This document shows positions 12,178 to 23,255 of a stretch of DNA of 64,000 bases, piece after piece (position 1 is the stretch's first letter; every line of letters starts with the position of its first letter). Source of the stretch: Adiantum capillus-veneris (lineage: Eukaryota; Streptophyta; Polypodiopsida; Polypodiales; Pteridaceae). The translations under genes and the position numbers were made by a program. The stretch spans positions 106,967,141-107,031,140 of the forward strand of contig CM043942.1 in NCBI GenBank assembly GCA_014529385.2, read 5' to 3'. The notes under the pieces are model-generated. The model did not search any database. It saw only the letters and a list, made by a program, of their open reading frames with translations, and had not been told where the DNA came from.

Positions 12178-12400
12178 CTAAAATGGTGTTTTTTTGAGTA
12201 AGTTTTTCAACCATAGCCTTGAGTTTATGAAAGTTTGTAAACTCTCAATTTTTTGCTTCATGTAATAGACCCATACTTTCCTTGTATGGTCATGAATGAA
12301 GCTCACATAGTACCTACATCCACACATAGATGTAGTCTTTTCTAGATCCCATATATCTATATTTACTAAATCCAATGCAATATTCATATTTACATGCTTG
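12178..12400 (-). pseudogene. Ty1/copia integrase fragment
   Basis: The minus-strand product has the copia integrase-core signature around the first catalytic Asp: 'DIWDLEKTTSMCGCRYYVSF', then IHDHTRKVWVYYMKQK. In the family this segment reads roughly D-x-W-G-P...G-x-x-Y-x-x-x-F-x-D-D; here one Asp of FIDD-type is His (FIHDHTRK). Only about 70 codons remain. The same fragment, longer, lies at 61087-61610. Confidence 0.75.
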
Positions 12401-12572
12401 CATTAGGAAAAATATGAACTTTGTATGGGTTTTGTACGAATCCCTAATTTTAAGGGATTAAGATTTATTTTGTGTAGAGTGTGGGGGACAAGTGCATTCA
12501 ATAAGCTACTTTTGAGTAGAATACTCTAGGGTTTTTTCGCGAGCCATTTAGGTTGAGGTCCTCTTAGAGGTC

Positions 12573-12615
<43 letters not shown>

Positions 12616-12938
12616 AATTGAAGGAAAAAGTATAATGGCATTAACTACCTCCTTTCACTGGTTTCCCATGCCACAACATTAAAAACGTGCATAAACCCAA
12701 GTTAAAAAATGAACTTTTTCCCAAAATCTAATTTTCACATATTTTTGTACTTAAAAGTTCCTCTCAACCTATATACATATATAACAAAAAGACCTTTTTT
12801 TTAACTTACACTCACTAGAAAGATAATTTTTGACTTTTTCTTTTCCCTTTAAAAAACTAACTCTCTACCTCTCCCTCTCCCTCTCCTTTCCGTTCTCTCC
12901 CATCTATCTCTCTCCTACCTATCCCCCCCCCCCCCCCC

Positions 12939-12993
<55 letters not shown>

Positions 12994-13833
12994 TTGCTCT
13001 CCCTCTCCCCTACCTTTGGCCTCCCACTCCCCTTCCATCTGCTCTCCTCTTCCCTAACTCTCTCCCTCTCCTCATTCCCGCCCTCTCCTCTACCTCCCTC
13101 TTCTCCCTTCCATTGCATCCATAACTTTACCAGCCATAGTGCTCAACAATAACACAAACCATGTACCCTACACACCACAAGTGTGTATATTTGCTTGCTC
13201 ATAGAGTTTACGTGAAAAGTGGCACACGTGGATGACCAAAGGTTATGACAACAATGACGTGCTACAGGTTAACACCAATGTCAACTGCTGCATAGCATTT
13301 GTACCCATGTGACCGCCACACCCATTTTACTTTAAGAAGTCTCTCGACGTTTGTTCAATATGTTGGGAGAGAGAAGGCATGCCTATTGGGATAATTTAAA
13401 CAATAGCCTCCTATATAGTCTAATTTGTTTTCTATTGTTTTTCTTCCTTTTAAAATCTTCAATTCAAATCTTGAACCATTTTTCATAAAAATCTCATCTG
13501 TGTGTGTGTGTGTGTGTATACCCATCATACACATACACACACATGCACTCACTCATCTCCTTGGATTTCACTATAAATTTTGCATAACCTTTTAATCTTT
13601 GACGTAATAGAGAGTAAACACCACTTTTACTCTAAAACAACCTTCTTCGTTGTATCTTCTAGGTAGGTTCTTCAAATCCATGCTTAATGGACGTAGTCTC
13701 AAAATAATGTATATTTTAGCATTGTTTACTCCAAGTTAGATGAAAATAGTTCCAAATTTGTACAACATATACTAAGAAAGTGTGTTTATTATACATCTTG
13801 CAAATGTAGAACTCATGTGTTTTTTTGTTTCAA
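12401..13833. other. Non-coding, CT/C/GT low-complexity DNA
   Basis: No gene seen. Low-complexity tracts: (CT)n at 12574-12612, poly-C at 12923-12941, (CT)n at 12943-12991 in a CT-rich stretch from 12850 to 13110, and (TG)n at 13500-13518. The open frames over the CT tracts are artefacts of the repeat. Tract lengths differ from the homologous copy at 61.6-62.9 kb. Confidence 0.7.
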
Positions 13834-14059
13834 TGTATAATTAGGGTTGCAAGGAAACACACACAGCTTGGAGAAGACGAAGAAAGCTCATGGCACACAA
13901 TAGAGAGTGTGTTACTTAGTGTGCAATGGAAAGATGGATACCCCTATAGTGATGGGCGTAAATACAATGCACAGGGGGAAAAACCTCTTAAAGAGGGAAA
14001 AAATGCCCCGGTGGTCCTAGTGTGTTCACACACATCACTACCACATGTATACGGTAACA
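13834..14059 (-). repeat. Copia 3' LTR
   Basis: Matches 24350-24578 with scattered substitutions and a short loss at its first bases (TGTATAATTAGGG against TGTTGGAATTAGGG). The C-run at 14062-14072 just inside it is a G-rich tract on the element's strand and would be the polypurine tract. Confidence 0.85.
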
Positions 14060-14079
14060 AATCCCCCCCCCCGGAGTGA

Positions 14080-14503
14080 TGCAGTGAATGAGAGCTGGCA
14101 CATGAGTAAAGGGAAGTGACATGCTCTGAGGACATTGTAAGTACACAAAGGGGAATAAGCCCAAAGCTTTGTGAAAATCTGCAAGCTTCTCATGAGACAC
14201 TGCATTTGTGAAAAGATCTGCAAGGTTGTCCTATGTTGGCACATAAGACAAGCTGATCTCTCCTGCTGAGAGCCTCTCCCTGACATAGTGGTAATGCACC
14301 TCAATGTGCTTTGTGCGAGCATGAAAAACTGGGTTCCTTGCAACTGCCAATGCGCTCTGACTATCATTGTAGATAGCGTTGGCATGTGAGACTGCAAACT
14401 CAATATCCGGCCTGGTGTTGCATACATAAATGAGGCAGCCAACAGCAATTTGGTAAAGAGTGACATCAGCAAAATCACCAGCATCATGTAGACTCAAATT
14501 CAA
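14080..14503 (-). pseudogene. Copia RNase H, internally deleted
   Basis: The product begins in the RT-RNase H connection (VGCLIYVCNTRPDIEFAVS) and jumps straight to the C-terminal half (AIYNDSQSALAVARNPVFHA). The intervening block, which carries the first Asp and the Glu of the RNase H active site, is missing; the second copy at 63.6-63.97 kb keeps it (DWAACFDTRVS and SSCEAEYRAVF). A stop interrupts the terminal 'YVPT-DNLADLFT' segment. RNase H of this copy cannot work. Confidence 0.85.
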
Positions 14504-15270
14504 ACGTGTTTCCTACGGGAGTGGCAATAGGTTTGCAATCCTCAAGTCCAAACTTACAGAGTAATGTCTCTATGTAACTTTTCTGACACAAGGCAATACC
14601 ACGATCACATTGCTTAAACTGTATACCCAAGTAATGATGCAATAGCCCCAAATCATTCATCTTGAAAATAGCATTCAAATCAGCCTTAAATTCAGCAATA
14701 TGTCCCCTCATTTGGTCCAGTGATGTGCAAATCATCGACATAAAGAACCATAATGAGAAGTCCTCACGCTTTACATACAATGTGCTTTCTGTTGGACTAT
14801 TACGAAAGCCTTGTTTGACCAAATGAGTGTCATTTTTCTCATACCAAGCACCACGAGGAGATTGCTTCAACCCATACAAAACCTTCTTACATCTGCACAG
14901 TTTGTCCTCTTGTCCTTTCTTGACAAAACCGCGAGGTTGCGTGACAGAAACTTCCTCAAATATGTCACCATTCAAGAAAGCAGTGACAATGTCTGATTGA
15001 TGTACATCCCAACCAAAATGAGTTGCCAATGCACATAGAAAATGCACAGTAGTCAGATGACAAGTGGGAGCAAAAGTCTCTTTATAATCTATGCCTTTTT
15101 GCTGTGCATAACCGTTGCAACAAGTCAAGACTTATGGCGATGGATCTCACCATCAAGCTTGCGTTTCATCTTGTAAACTGACTTCGTACCAATGGCCTTT
15201 TTACCAGGTCCATGTGTCATTTTCTATAAGTGCATCATATTTTGATTGCATGGCAGCCATCCAATTTTTT
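14484..15270 (-). pseudogene. Copia reverse transcriptase
   Basis: Family motifs in order: NWMAAMQSKYDALIENDTW at the N-terminus (near 15200-15265), GIDYKETFAPTCHLTTVHF, DVHQSDIVTAFLNGDIFEE, 'KVLYGLKQSPRGAWYEK', then 'NDLGLLHHYLGIQ'. The catalytic YVDD is encoded at 14731-14742 but in another frame from its neighbours, so a pair of small indels brackets it. Further shifts lie between 15128 and 15200. The upstream linker (15276-15600) is acidic with PLSSRTRSGSR before the RT, as usual in copia pol. Confidence 0.85.
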
Positions 15271-15605
15271 GAATTCTATGCTTTATCAGAAGATAGAGGT
15301 TCCTCAACATCATGTAAGCTAGACATAGCCAAAGCATAACAATCTGATGCATAAGATGCATGGCGAGATCCTGAACGAGTACGACTAGACAAAGGTGCCT
15401 CCAATTTAGTCTCACACCATTTTGGCATACCTCTCGCTTGCTCATTTTCAGCCCTTTCCTCATCAAGTACATCATGTACATCTGCATCAGTAATAGGCTG
15501 ATCTGTAACATTTTCTGAAACCCCCATAGGCTGTACATTTTCCTCATTGGAATTTACATTCGAACTTCCACCACTAAAAAGAGGCAACAAAGTGTCATAA
15601 ATGTC

Positions 15606-16701
15606 CTATGAGCTTACATTACTGTCTCTACTACATGACCGTAAGGGATGAACAGAATCTTCCACAAACACTACATCCCGTAAAACTAGAATACGCTTTG
15701 TTTGCGGATGATATAACCTATAACCTTTGCTTTCAGCACTATAACCAACAAAAATACATCTGACAACCTTATCATCCAATTTTCTATGTTGTTTTGTGGC
15801 ACCAAAGCATATGCCAAACATCCTAAAACACGCATGTGCTCAATAGAAGGCTTTCTATCATGCCATGCTTCATATGGAGTAATAGACTACAAAGCTTTCA
15901 TAGGACACCTGTTTAGTACATAAGTGGCACACATGATGGTCTCAAGCCAAAGAGAATGCGGTAAAGCTTGACTTTTGACCATACATCATGCTATCTCCGT
16001 AAGTCACCTTCTTTTTCTCTCAGCAACACCATTTTGCTGAGGTGTATAAGTCATTGTACATTGAACAGTGCATTAAACTCATGACATATACTCCCCCCCT
16101 TGATTGGAACGGAGGGTACGTATAGTACATTTCGATACATTTTGAGCCATAGCTAGAAATTATTTGAAGCACATATAAACTTCGGACTTCGCTTTAAGTG
16201 AAAATACCCATGCATGCCTGGAGTAATCATCAATGAAAGTCACACAGTAAATGTAATTTCCCAAGGATGGAGTTTGCATGGGCCCACAAACATCACTATG
16301 CACAAGCTGTAACCTGCATGTGGACCTAAGTGAGCCATCCTTTGGAAACTTTGAACGTTGCATCTTACCCAAAATACATTCTTCACAAACATTTTTGACA
16401 GGTGCTTCAAGAGGCGGCAAAGAATCAACCATGTTAGATTTCTGCAATGTGGCAAACTGACAAAATTTAAATGACCAAAACATGCATGCCAAAGTTTTGC
16501 ATCTGAAATAGCCTTGAATCTGCACTGCATTTGTAAAATTTTGTCCACACTTGTCATACAAAGTGAGCTTATACAACCCACAACACAAAATCCCAGATGC
16601 AGCAATTTCATCACCAAAACTGCGATCATGAACTGTACATCTGTCAATCCACAAATTTGACTACAAGTCCAAATTCTAGCCAGTGCTGTAGATACAGACA
16701 A
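15606..16701 (-). pseudogene. Copia integrase
   Basis: Visible parts: the zinc-binding segment 'LWHACFGHLNFVSLPHC' with CEECILGKMQR, the core start 'LVHSDVCGPMQTPSLGN' with 'YCVTFIDDYSRHAWVF', and the C-terminal GKE/GYSAESKGYRLYHP segment near 15720-15780. Two overlapping frames cover 16160-16701, and the middle, including the second catalytic Asp region, is scrambled by stops between 15820 and 16160. Dead copy. Confidence 0.85.
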
Positions 16702-17116
16702 AAGATTCTTCTTGATCCCAGGTACTTAAAGTGAATCAACAAGTGTAAATAACTGCCATTTGCAGAAGTAAGCACAATCGTTCCAACTCCCTGAACCAGA
16801 TAAGAGGCATTGTTGGCACAAGTGACTGAATTCCCATGAGGGATAGACTCGAGAGAGGTGAACACTTCACGATGTGAAGTAATGTGCTTTGTAGCACCAC
16901 TGTGGAAATACCACACATGTGAATCTGAATCAACTGACATGCATGCATCATGGAAAACGGTATTGTAAGTGCACTCTGCACTAAAAGCCCATTCTGCATC
17001 ACAGTCTCCTTTCATAGAACAGTCAACAATGGTTGTATTTATAGTGGAACCACCCTCTTTCTTCTTAGCCTCTTTGGCGTTCAACTTAGAACACTGCTTG
17101 ATCAAGTGATTATTAG
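16644..17116 (-). pseudogene. Copia protease and end of gag
   Basis: The stretch starts at the gypsy insertion point with the second half of the gag zinc knuckle (NHLIKQC) and leads into the protease. The active-site segment reads WYFHSGATKHIT; copia proteases have Asp where this copy has His, so the catalytic residue is lost. 'YLVQGVGTIVLTSANG' follows as expected for the family. Confidence 0.85.
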
Positions 17117-17837
17117 TGTTATGAGCGCCTATAGAGCTAGAAGAGAACAAGTCGAGGCACTCACAATGTACAAGAACTTGTGACTTGATGATAAGCTTAA
17201 TCTTGATTACAAGACTTAATAATTTATTAAGAGAGCTAGATACAAGACTTGGATTACATGACTTGAGTACAAGAGAAGGCTTATTGCAAGGACAATACTT
17301 GGAACATAAGACAAGAACTAGAAGAGGGATTTCCTCATAGGAGCCTCACAATTGGTGTTGGCAAGACTAAGGGGCTTGTGGCCCAAGACCCCTATTTATA
17401 CTAGTGCTTGAGGAGGTTACTTGAGGAGGTTAGGACTTTCTAGGTTCTTCTTGAGGAGGTTAGAATCTTCTAAAACCTTCTTGATCCTTCTAGTTCTTCT
17501 AGAACTTTCTGGATCCTTCTTCAACTTTCTAGAGCTTTCCAAAAACTTCTAGATTCTTTCGAAATCTTCTCCAAGCTTCTAGAAACTTCTTGATCCTTCT
17601 AGTTCTTCTAGAACCTTCTAGATCCTTCTTCAACTTTCTAGAGCTTTCCACAAACTTTTATATTCTTCCGGAATCTTCTCCAAGCTTCTAGAAACTTCAG
17701 GATCTCCTTGATACTTTTAGAACTTCTAGAATCTTATAGATCCTTCTAGATTCTTCTAGAGCCTTCTAGCGATGATGTAGGCAATGACATAGACGATGAT
17801 GCAGACAACAACGACTAACTCTCAAGAATCCATGACA
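17117..17837 (-). repeat. Gypsy 3' LTR with HSE-like array
   Basis: Contains two tandem ~109-bp subrepeats (phases start near 17481 and 17590). Perfect nTTCnnGAAnnTTCn sites are at 17497-17509, 17577-17589, 17606-17618 and 17666-17678. A TATAAATA box reads on the minus strand at 17393-17400. Confidence 0.9.
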
Positions 17838-17853
17838 TTACCCCCTCCTCTAG
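17838..17853 (-). other. Gypsy polypurine tract
   Basis: On the minus strand it reads AGAGGAGGGGGTAA directly before the 3' LTR, the expected place and composition for priming plus-strand synthesis. Confidence 0.85.
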
Positions 17854-17969
17854 CGACGAGTTTCACGAGGAGCAATGGTGTTCCTTGAGTTGGGCTTCCA
17901 TGGATGTTATTGATGGAACTCTTGGACTTTGAGAGATGCATGTTGTAGATTGTGTGCTGGTTCCCAGGT

Positions 17970-18318
17970 TCATTCACTAACATCGTAGCCTTTCCAATGC
18001 ACCAAGTACTGTAACCTACCACGCGAAACTCGAGAATCTAGGAATTTCTCGACCTCATATTCGTCATGTCCTTGAATCTCAACCGGAGGAGGTGGTTGCA
18101 GGGCTCTTCCTAGGATCATAGCCATTCCAATGCACCAAGTACTGTAACCTTCCACGCGAAACTCGAGAATTCAGGACTTTCTCGACCTCATATTCGTCAT
18201 GTCCTTGAATCTCAACCAGAGGAGGTGGTTGTAGGGATCTTCTTGGGATCTTAGATGTGTGACAAGGTTCTAGGACTGAGGCATGAAATACCGGATGGAT
18301 TTTCATGGATGACGGCAA
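17970..18318 (-). pseudogene. Integrase chromodomain, tandemly duplicated
   Basis: The chromodomain signature ([18 protein letters not shown] then [11 protein letters not shown]) appears at about 18130-18230 and again, as [14 protein letters not shown] and [11 protein letters not shown], at about 18000-18090. The underlying DNA repeats with a 133-bp period (for example 'attccaatgcaccaagt' at 17992 and 18125), which is not a multiple of three, so the second copy is out of frame. Such chromodomains bind methylated histone H3 tails and steer integration. FHASVLEPCHTSKIPRR upstream is the usual C-terminal integrase segment. Confidence 0.85.
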
Positions 18319-18619
18319 TCAGAGTCGATAGGTGACTAGATTGACTTGATGGATAATTTTAAACGGACCAAGACTTCAATAATCAAGATTTTGACAGGGA
18401 CAAGATGGAACGCAGATCACGTCGGAGGAGCCACACTTTATCCCCTTCTTTGTATTTTGGATGCCGCATGCGATGGAGATCTGCACTTTCCTTATAATTG
18501 GATTGAGCTTCTTTGGTATGAATTGTAAGTTCTTTGTGAATTGCAGATAATTGTTGTGTAAGATGAATAGCAGCTGGATTCTTGACTTGATAGTGTCTCT
18601 AAATATCCTGTTTGGGATG

Positions 18620-19312
18620 TTATCCATAATTAGCAAAGAATGGAGTGTGATGGGTGGAGGCATGAAAATAGTTATTATAGGAGAATTCTGCTAGCGGTAG
18701 GAGTTCAACCCAATTATCCTGGTGATAATTGATAGTACAACATAGATATTGTTCTAAAACTTGATTTACTCTCTTTGTTTGTCCATCACTTTGTGGGTGA
18801 TTGGCTGAGGAGAGGTTGATTTGTACTCCGAGTAGCTTACATAAGCTTTTCCTAAAGCTAGAGATGAATTGTGGGCCTCGATCAAAAACTATGTCATCCG
18901 GTAATCCGTGATAACGATAGATATGCTGTAGAAAGAGTTTGATTGTACCTTTGCTGGTGATGGTTTTAGTGGTTGGAATGAAGTGTGCCATTTTTGTAAA
19001 CCGATCCACGACTACTAAAATGGAGTCAAATCCTTGTGACAAGGGTAGCTCTACAATGAAATCCATGGAGATGGATGACCATGGTTTGGTTGGAATGGGC
19101 AAGGGATGGAGTAACCCATGAGGATGATGACGAGGGGCCTTTGATCTATTGCAAGTGTCACAAGTGCTTACATACTCCTTGACAAGCTTCCACATTTGAG
19201 GCCACCAAAATTCACGGGAGAGAAGCTCAATTGTCTTATTAACCCCAAAATGCCCTGCTAATGGAAGATCATGCCATTGCTGAAGTACCTCCAAGCGTGT
19301 TGGTCCTGGCAA
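18620..19312 (-). pseudogene. Chromovirus integrase, catalytic Glu changed to Lys
   Basis: The zinc-binding HHCC is intact (AGHFGVNKT and CDTCNRSK), as are the first Asp (SISMDFIVELP) and the second (IVFDRGPQF). The family's DD35E glutamate lies in GQTER; here the sequence reads SDGQTKRVNQVLEQYL, a Glu-to-Lys change that should abolish strand transfer. Downstream LAEFSYNNYFHASTHHTPF is typical. The frame is open for 230 codons; stops separate it from RNase H (19313-19580) and from the chromodomain. Confidence 0.9.
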
Positions 19313-19585
19313 AATATAGAGAAGACCCTTATAGTAATTACTCCATCAATTTCTTGAAAGTCCTCATTAACCTCTTCCTTGTAGTTGTTGTCTAATATTC
19401 TGAGCAAGTGGGTCTTTGGCAATTTGCGTCTTCACCTTAGAAAAAAAAGTAGAATCTTCAGGAGCTTGGCTCATGGTGACATTTAGCTTAAGCTGATCAG
19501 TTTCAAAATCACTGACTCTTGTTCATCAAATGCTGCGTCGTCTTCTCTAGGTTCAAGGTAGGATCTTATTGATAAGGAATCTGGC

Positions 19586-20766
19586 TTAGCTTGTTGGACG
19601 GCCAGGTCTATAAGAGATAAGAAAATCAAACCTTGATAGGATACCACTCCACCTGGCTTGGCGGCGATTCAAGATGCGGGATGTCATGAAGTATTCCAAA
19701 TTCTTGTGATCTGTATAGACAATGATCTTATGAGGAGCTCCTTCAAGGTTACGCCAAGTGTTGAAGGAGTCGATGATTTCTAAGAGCTCTTTGTCATGGA
19801 TTTCATGATTGATTTTTGGAGCTAAGAACTTGCGGGATTGAAAATCCACTGGATGTACTCGACCATCCTCTCCTACTTGGGATAGAATAGCGCCAAGGGC
19901 AGAATCTGAAACGTCTATTTCTAGGATGAAAGGCTTTGTAGGATCTGAGTGAATTAGAATGGGTGCGGTCATGAATGCTTGCTTGAGAGTCTGAAATGAT
20001 TTCGCGGCCTCTGAGTCCCAGACAAACTTATTATGGCTTGTCAACCTTGTGAGTGTTGTAACCACCTTGGAGTATCCCTGTATAAAGATACGATAAAAAT
20101 TTGCAAATCCGAGGAAAAATTGAACATCTTTTACCAAGGTGGGTGTCTCCCAATCAAGGATGGTTTGAACCTTCTTTGGATCCATGGAGATTCCCTTTTT
20201 AGAAATTACATTATAACCAAGAAATTCCACATTGGATTGATGAAAAGAGCACTTCTCCAACTTTTCATATAACCCTGATGCACGAATCTTTTCAACCACT
20301 AATCGTACATGGTTCTCATGCTCTTCTTGATCATTGAAAAATATCAAGAGATATCATCCAAATATATTACCACAAAATAATCCAAATACTCCCGAAAGAT
20401 ATCGTTCATTAAATGTTGAAAAAAAGCTGGGGCATTTGTGAGACCAAATGGCATGACGGTATATTCAAAGTGGCCATACCTTGTCCGAAAGGATGTCTTC
20501 CATTCATCACCTTCTTTGATTCTGACTAGGTTGTAAGCACCACAAAGATCTATTTTTGTAAATATTTTTTCCTTGCCAAGGCGTTCAAGAAGCTCTGGGA
20601 TCAAGGGAAGGGGATAGCCATTCTTGACGGTGATCTTGTTTAGGCCCCTATAATCCATGCACATTTGGAGAGTTCCGTCCTTATTTTTTACAAAGAGTAT
20701 TGGAGCTCCTGCTGGGGACTTTGAATGCCGTATGAACCCCTTAGCAAGATTCTCATCAATATTTTT
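19586..20766 (-). pseudogene. Chromovirus reverse transcriptase and RNase H
   Basis: RT begins after an in-frame stop near 20767 with [20 protein letters not shown] and [19 protein letters not shown], then [18 protein letters not shown] and the catalytic YLDD near 20355. A one-base shift right after YLDD moves the rest into another frame (IFFNDQEEHENHV, EFLGYNVISKKGI). RNase H follows with FILEIDVSDSALGAILSQ, NHEIHDKELLEI and IIVYTDHKNLEYF, covering the Asp, Glu and Asp positions. Only frame damage disables it. Confidence 0.9.
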
Positions 20767-21494
20767 TCATAATTCTACCAATTCATCTTGAGATAGCTTG
20801 TATATTGGGCCAAAAGGGGGTTGGGTTCCCTCCTGAAGCTCTATAGCATAATCATAGGGTCGATGCTCTGGTAAGAGGTTTGCATTCTTCTTCTCAAAAA
20901 CATCATTGTAATCTTCATAGTGACGTGGCAATGCCTCCATGATTTTTGTTGTCGTGGCAGCGGTTGGTGTTGCAAATATCAGGAAAGTTGGATACCTCTT
21001 GGTTGCACGCATGAAGACCTTGTATCCAAGATATATAAGCCTATTATCCCTTTCCTTCTTCTTTTGGACTTTTCGTGGTTCAATTCTCCGAGCCCTCCAA
21101 TCGATGTCAGGATTATGTAATTCAAGCCACGGTAGCCCAATAACAATTGGACTGCTTGGGCTTTGTATAATATTGAACGCTATTCTTGAAACATGCTCCT
21201 GCAATGTTACTTCTATGGGGTGAGTTTCATACATGACATCCCCTGAAGCGGGGGGATGACCATCAATGACTTCTACAGTTGCTGGATTAGACTTCTCCAC
21301 AAGTGGTATGCCTTGTTCTTTTGCAAATTCTTTGTCCATGAAGCACGCCGTTGCGCTTGAATCTAGTAATGCTTCACAATCCATGTGCCTATCCGGCATA
21401 TGGATCTTGACTGCTGGTAGCATAAAAATTGAAGTGGAATCAGCGGGAAGAAAGAGACCTTTTTTTGCTTGTCTTCCGTCCAACCGGTCGGCCT
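20767..21494 (-). pseudogene. Chromovirus protease
   Basis: The retropepsin core reads MDCEALLDSSATACFMDKEF, where the family has D-S/T-G-A; the Gly is Ser here, which may weaken but need not kill catalysis. The second hallmark is PIVIGLPWLELHNPDIDW. The frame stays open through the protease-RT linker PRHYEDYNDVFEKKNANLLP and PFGPIYKLSQDELVEL, then hits a stop. Confidence 0.85.
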
Positions 21495-22495
21495 CTATTG
21501 GGGCTGGACGTCCATGTTTTCCAAACACGTTGAGGCCATTGCACCATGAACCTTCACCCTTATCTTCCTTGGACACCGTTGAACTATGTGCCCCTGCTCC
21601 CCACAATACATACATAATCCATTAATGTGTTGCCTTTGCTTCTCTTGGATTGAGAGAGGTTGAAACCGTGCTGAATCAATTTGCATGGGCTCAATGCTTG
21701 ATTCATGGCCCTGCTGAGGTGTGTAGACATTATGTGTCACTTCTGTTTGGGGTCGCAATGGTGCCCCAAGACGCCTCTCTTGTCTCCTCTCAAATAGTCG
21801 ATTATTACATTCTATTGCTTGAGAGATGAACTCGCTTAGTGTGTGAACCTTTGGCATAGTCAATAAAAGATCGTTTACGTCATCCTTTAATCCCCATCGA
21901 AATTGGCTAATGAAATATTCCTCATGCCAAGTCAGATCACAAGTGAGCTATTGAAATTCAGATGAATAGACGGATGCAGGTCTTGATCCTTGGTGGAGAT
22001 TTCTAAGTTTGGTTTCACCAACCCTTGCTCTATCAGTATCCCCAAAGGTTGCAGCAAATTCCCGCACAAAAGCTTCAAATTCATGAAGAAGAGGAGATTC
22101 TTTTTCAAGTAAGGGAGCAAACCAAGAGAGAGCTGTACATGAGAGGAGGGTCCCAATAAGGCCTACATGAGACAAATCATCTGGATAACTCTCTCGTTGC
22201 ATTCGAATGAACAGACGCACAAACCTCTAAACTTTGATCTAGTTCCATCAGATTTTTTAGGCATGCTGACCTTTGGCTCCTTCTTATGTTGTTGAGAATA
22301 ACTAGATCTTGCAACTTGTGCTTGATGTGTTCTTGTCTCTTGAAGCTCTTGAATTTGACGTTGAAGATTTTGCAATGCCGGTCCCAAGATTAGGGGTTCC
22401 CCTGCTTCAAGTTGAGTGTTACTCTTGCGAAGTTCTCGTAACTGAGCTTGGATGCTTTGCAATGCATTGATGACACCTTCCATCGTCGGCTCCAT
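21495..22495 (-). pseudogene. Chromovirus gag
   Basis: Starts MEPTMEGVINALQSIQAQLR with a predicted coiled coil (LRELRKSNTQ ... LQNLQRQIQELQETR), the common chromovirus N-terminus. The capsid part lies in another frame (CTALSWFAPLLEKESPLLH then EFEAFVREFAATFGD, 21948-22220), and the zinc knuckle CMYCGEQGHIVQRC (CX2CX4HX4C) sits at about 21560-21605. At least two shifts and a stop (after YSSEFQ) break the ORF. Confidence 0.85.
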
Positions 22496-22516
22496 GATGG
22501 CTTGAGAAGATTAAGA

Positions 22517-22535
22517 GATGGGAATGTTGCCAAAC
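22517..22535 (-). other. Gypsy primer binding site (tRNA unassigned)
   Basis: On the minus strand the sequence right after the 5' LTR is GTTTGGCAACATTCCCATC. TGG within it would pair with a tRNA CCA end; I do not recognise which tRNA. Confidence 0.5.
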
Positions 22536-23255
22536 TGTTATGAGCGCGTATAGAGCTTTAAGAGAGCAAGTGGAGGCGCTCACAATGTACGAGAACTTGG
22601 GACTTGATGATAAGCTTAATCTTGATTACAAGACTTAATACTTTATTAAGAGAGCTAGATACAAGACTTGGATTACATGACTTGAGTACAAGGCAAGGCT
22701 TGATTGCAAGGACAAGACTTGGAACATAAGACAATAACTAGAAGAGGTATTTCCTCATAGGAGCCTCACAAGTGGGGTTGGCAAGATTGAGGGGCTTGTG
22801 GCCCAAGACCCCTATTTATACTAGTGTTTGAGGAGGTTACTTGAGGAGGTTAGGACTTTCTAGGTTCTTCTTGAGGAGGTCAGAATCTTCTAGAACCTTC
22901 TTGATCCTTCTAGTTCTTCTAGAACCTTCTGGATCCTTCTTCAACTTTCTAGAGATTTCAAGAAACTTCTAGATTCTTCCGGAATCTTTTCCAAGCTTCT
23001 AGAAACTTCTTGATCCTTCTAGTTCTTCTATAACCTCCTAGATCCTTCTTCAACTTTCTAGAGCTTTCCAGAAACTTCTAGATTCTTTCGAAATCTTCTC
23101 CAAGCTTCTAGAAACTTCTAGAATCTCCTTGATACTTTTATAACTTCCAGAATATTCTAGATCCTTTTAGATTCTTCTAGAGCCTTTTAGCGATGATGTA
23201 GGCGATGACATAGGCAATGATGCAGGGAGAGACTGACTCTCAAGCATCCATGACA
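22536..23255 (-). repeat. Gypsy 5' LTR
   Basis: Pairs with 17117-17837. It carries the same subrepeats, TATA box and HSE-like sites, which are better preserved here. Confidence 0.9.
22813..23123 (-). promoter_or_regulatory. LTR promoter: heat-shock-element-like array upstream of TATA
   Basis: A TATAAATA box reads on the minus strand at 22813-22820. Upstream of it on the same strand lie perfect three-module nTTCnnGAAnnTTCn sites at 22888-22900, 22917-22929 and 22997-23009, and a four-module run TTCTAGAAACTTCTAGAA at 23106-23123. The module is the binding site of heat-shock transcription factors. Whether they act here is inference; the copia element ONSEN of Arabidopsis is a known LTR driven this way. 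Confidence 0.7.

Larger units (their letters stand above)
12180..14500. repeat. Duplicated region, copy 1 (partner 61370-63990)
   Basis: From the copia integrase fragment through CT- and GT-rich non-coding DNA into the left LTR and RNase H region of the copia element, this matches 61370-63990 nearly base for base. Examples: 'aagtgcattcaataagc' and 'tgctaggttcttcaa'-like flanks, the CT tracts, and 'cacgtggatgaccaaag'. Copy 1 lacks about 300 bp just left of the copia LTR that copy 2 keeps (62880-63181). Confidence 0.85.
17117..23255 (-). mobile_element. Ty3/gypsy chromovirus nested in copia gag
   Basis: LTRs of 721 and 720 bp (17117-17837 and 22536-23255) begin TGTTATGAG and end CATGACA. Five-base target repeats ATTAG flank it exactly (17112-17116 and 23256-23260). 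On the minus strand the order is gag, protease, RT, RNase H, integrase, chromodomain, as in chromoviruses. By eye the LTRs differ at around 5-8% of positions, so the insertion is not fresh. Pol carries stops and shifts, the integrase has a lost catalytic Glu and the chromodomain is partly duplicated. Confidence 0.95.

Noticed and set aside
12830-13118. Ser/Leu- and Arg/Glu-rich ORFs over CT tracts (also 33053-33397, 37697-37903, 61955-62242)
   Set aside because: Pure products of (CT)n microsatellite translation.
13825-14200. ORFs inside the copia LTRs on both strands (also 24282-24536 and 63269-63592)
   Set aside because: They fall within LTR or polypurine DNA and have no domain content.
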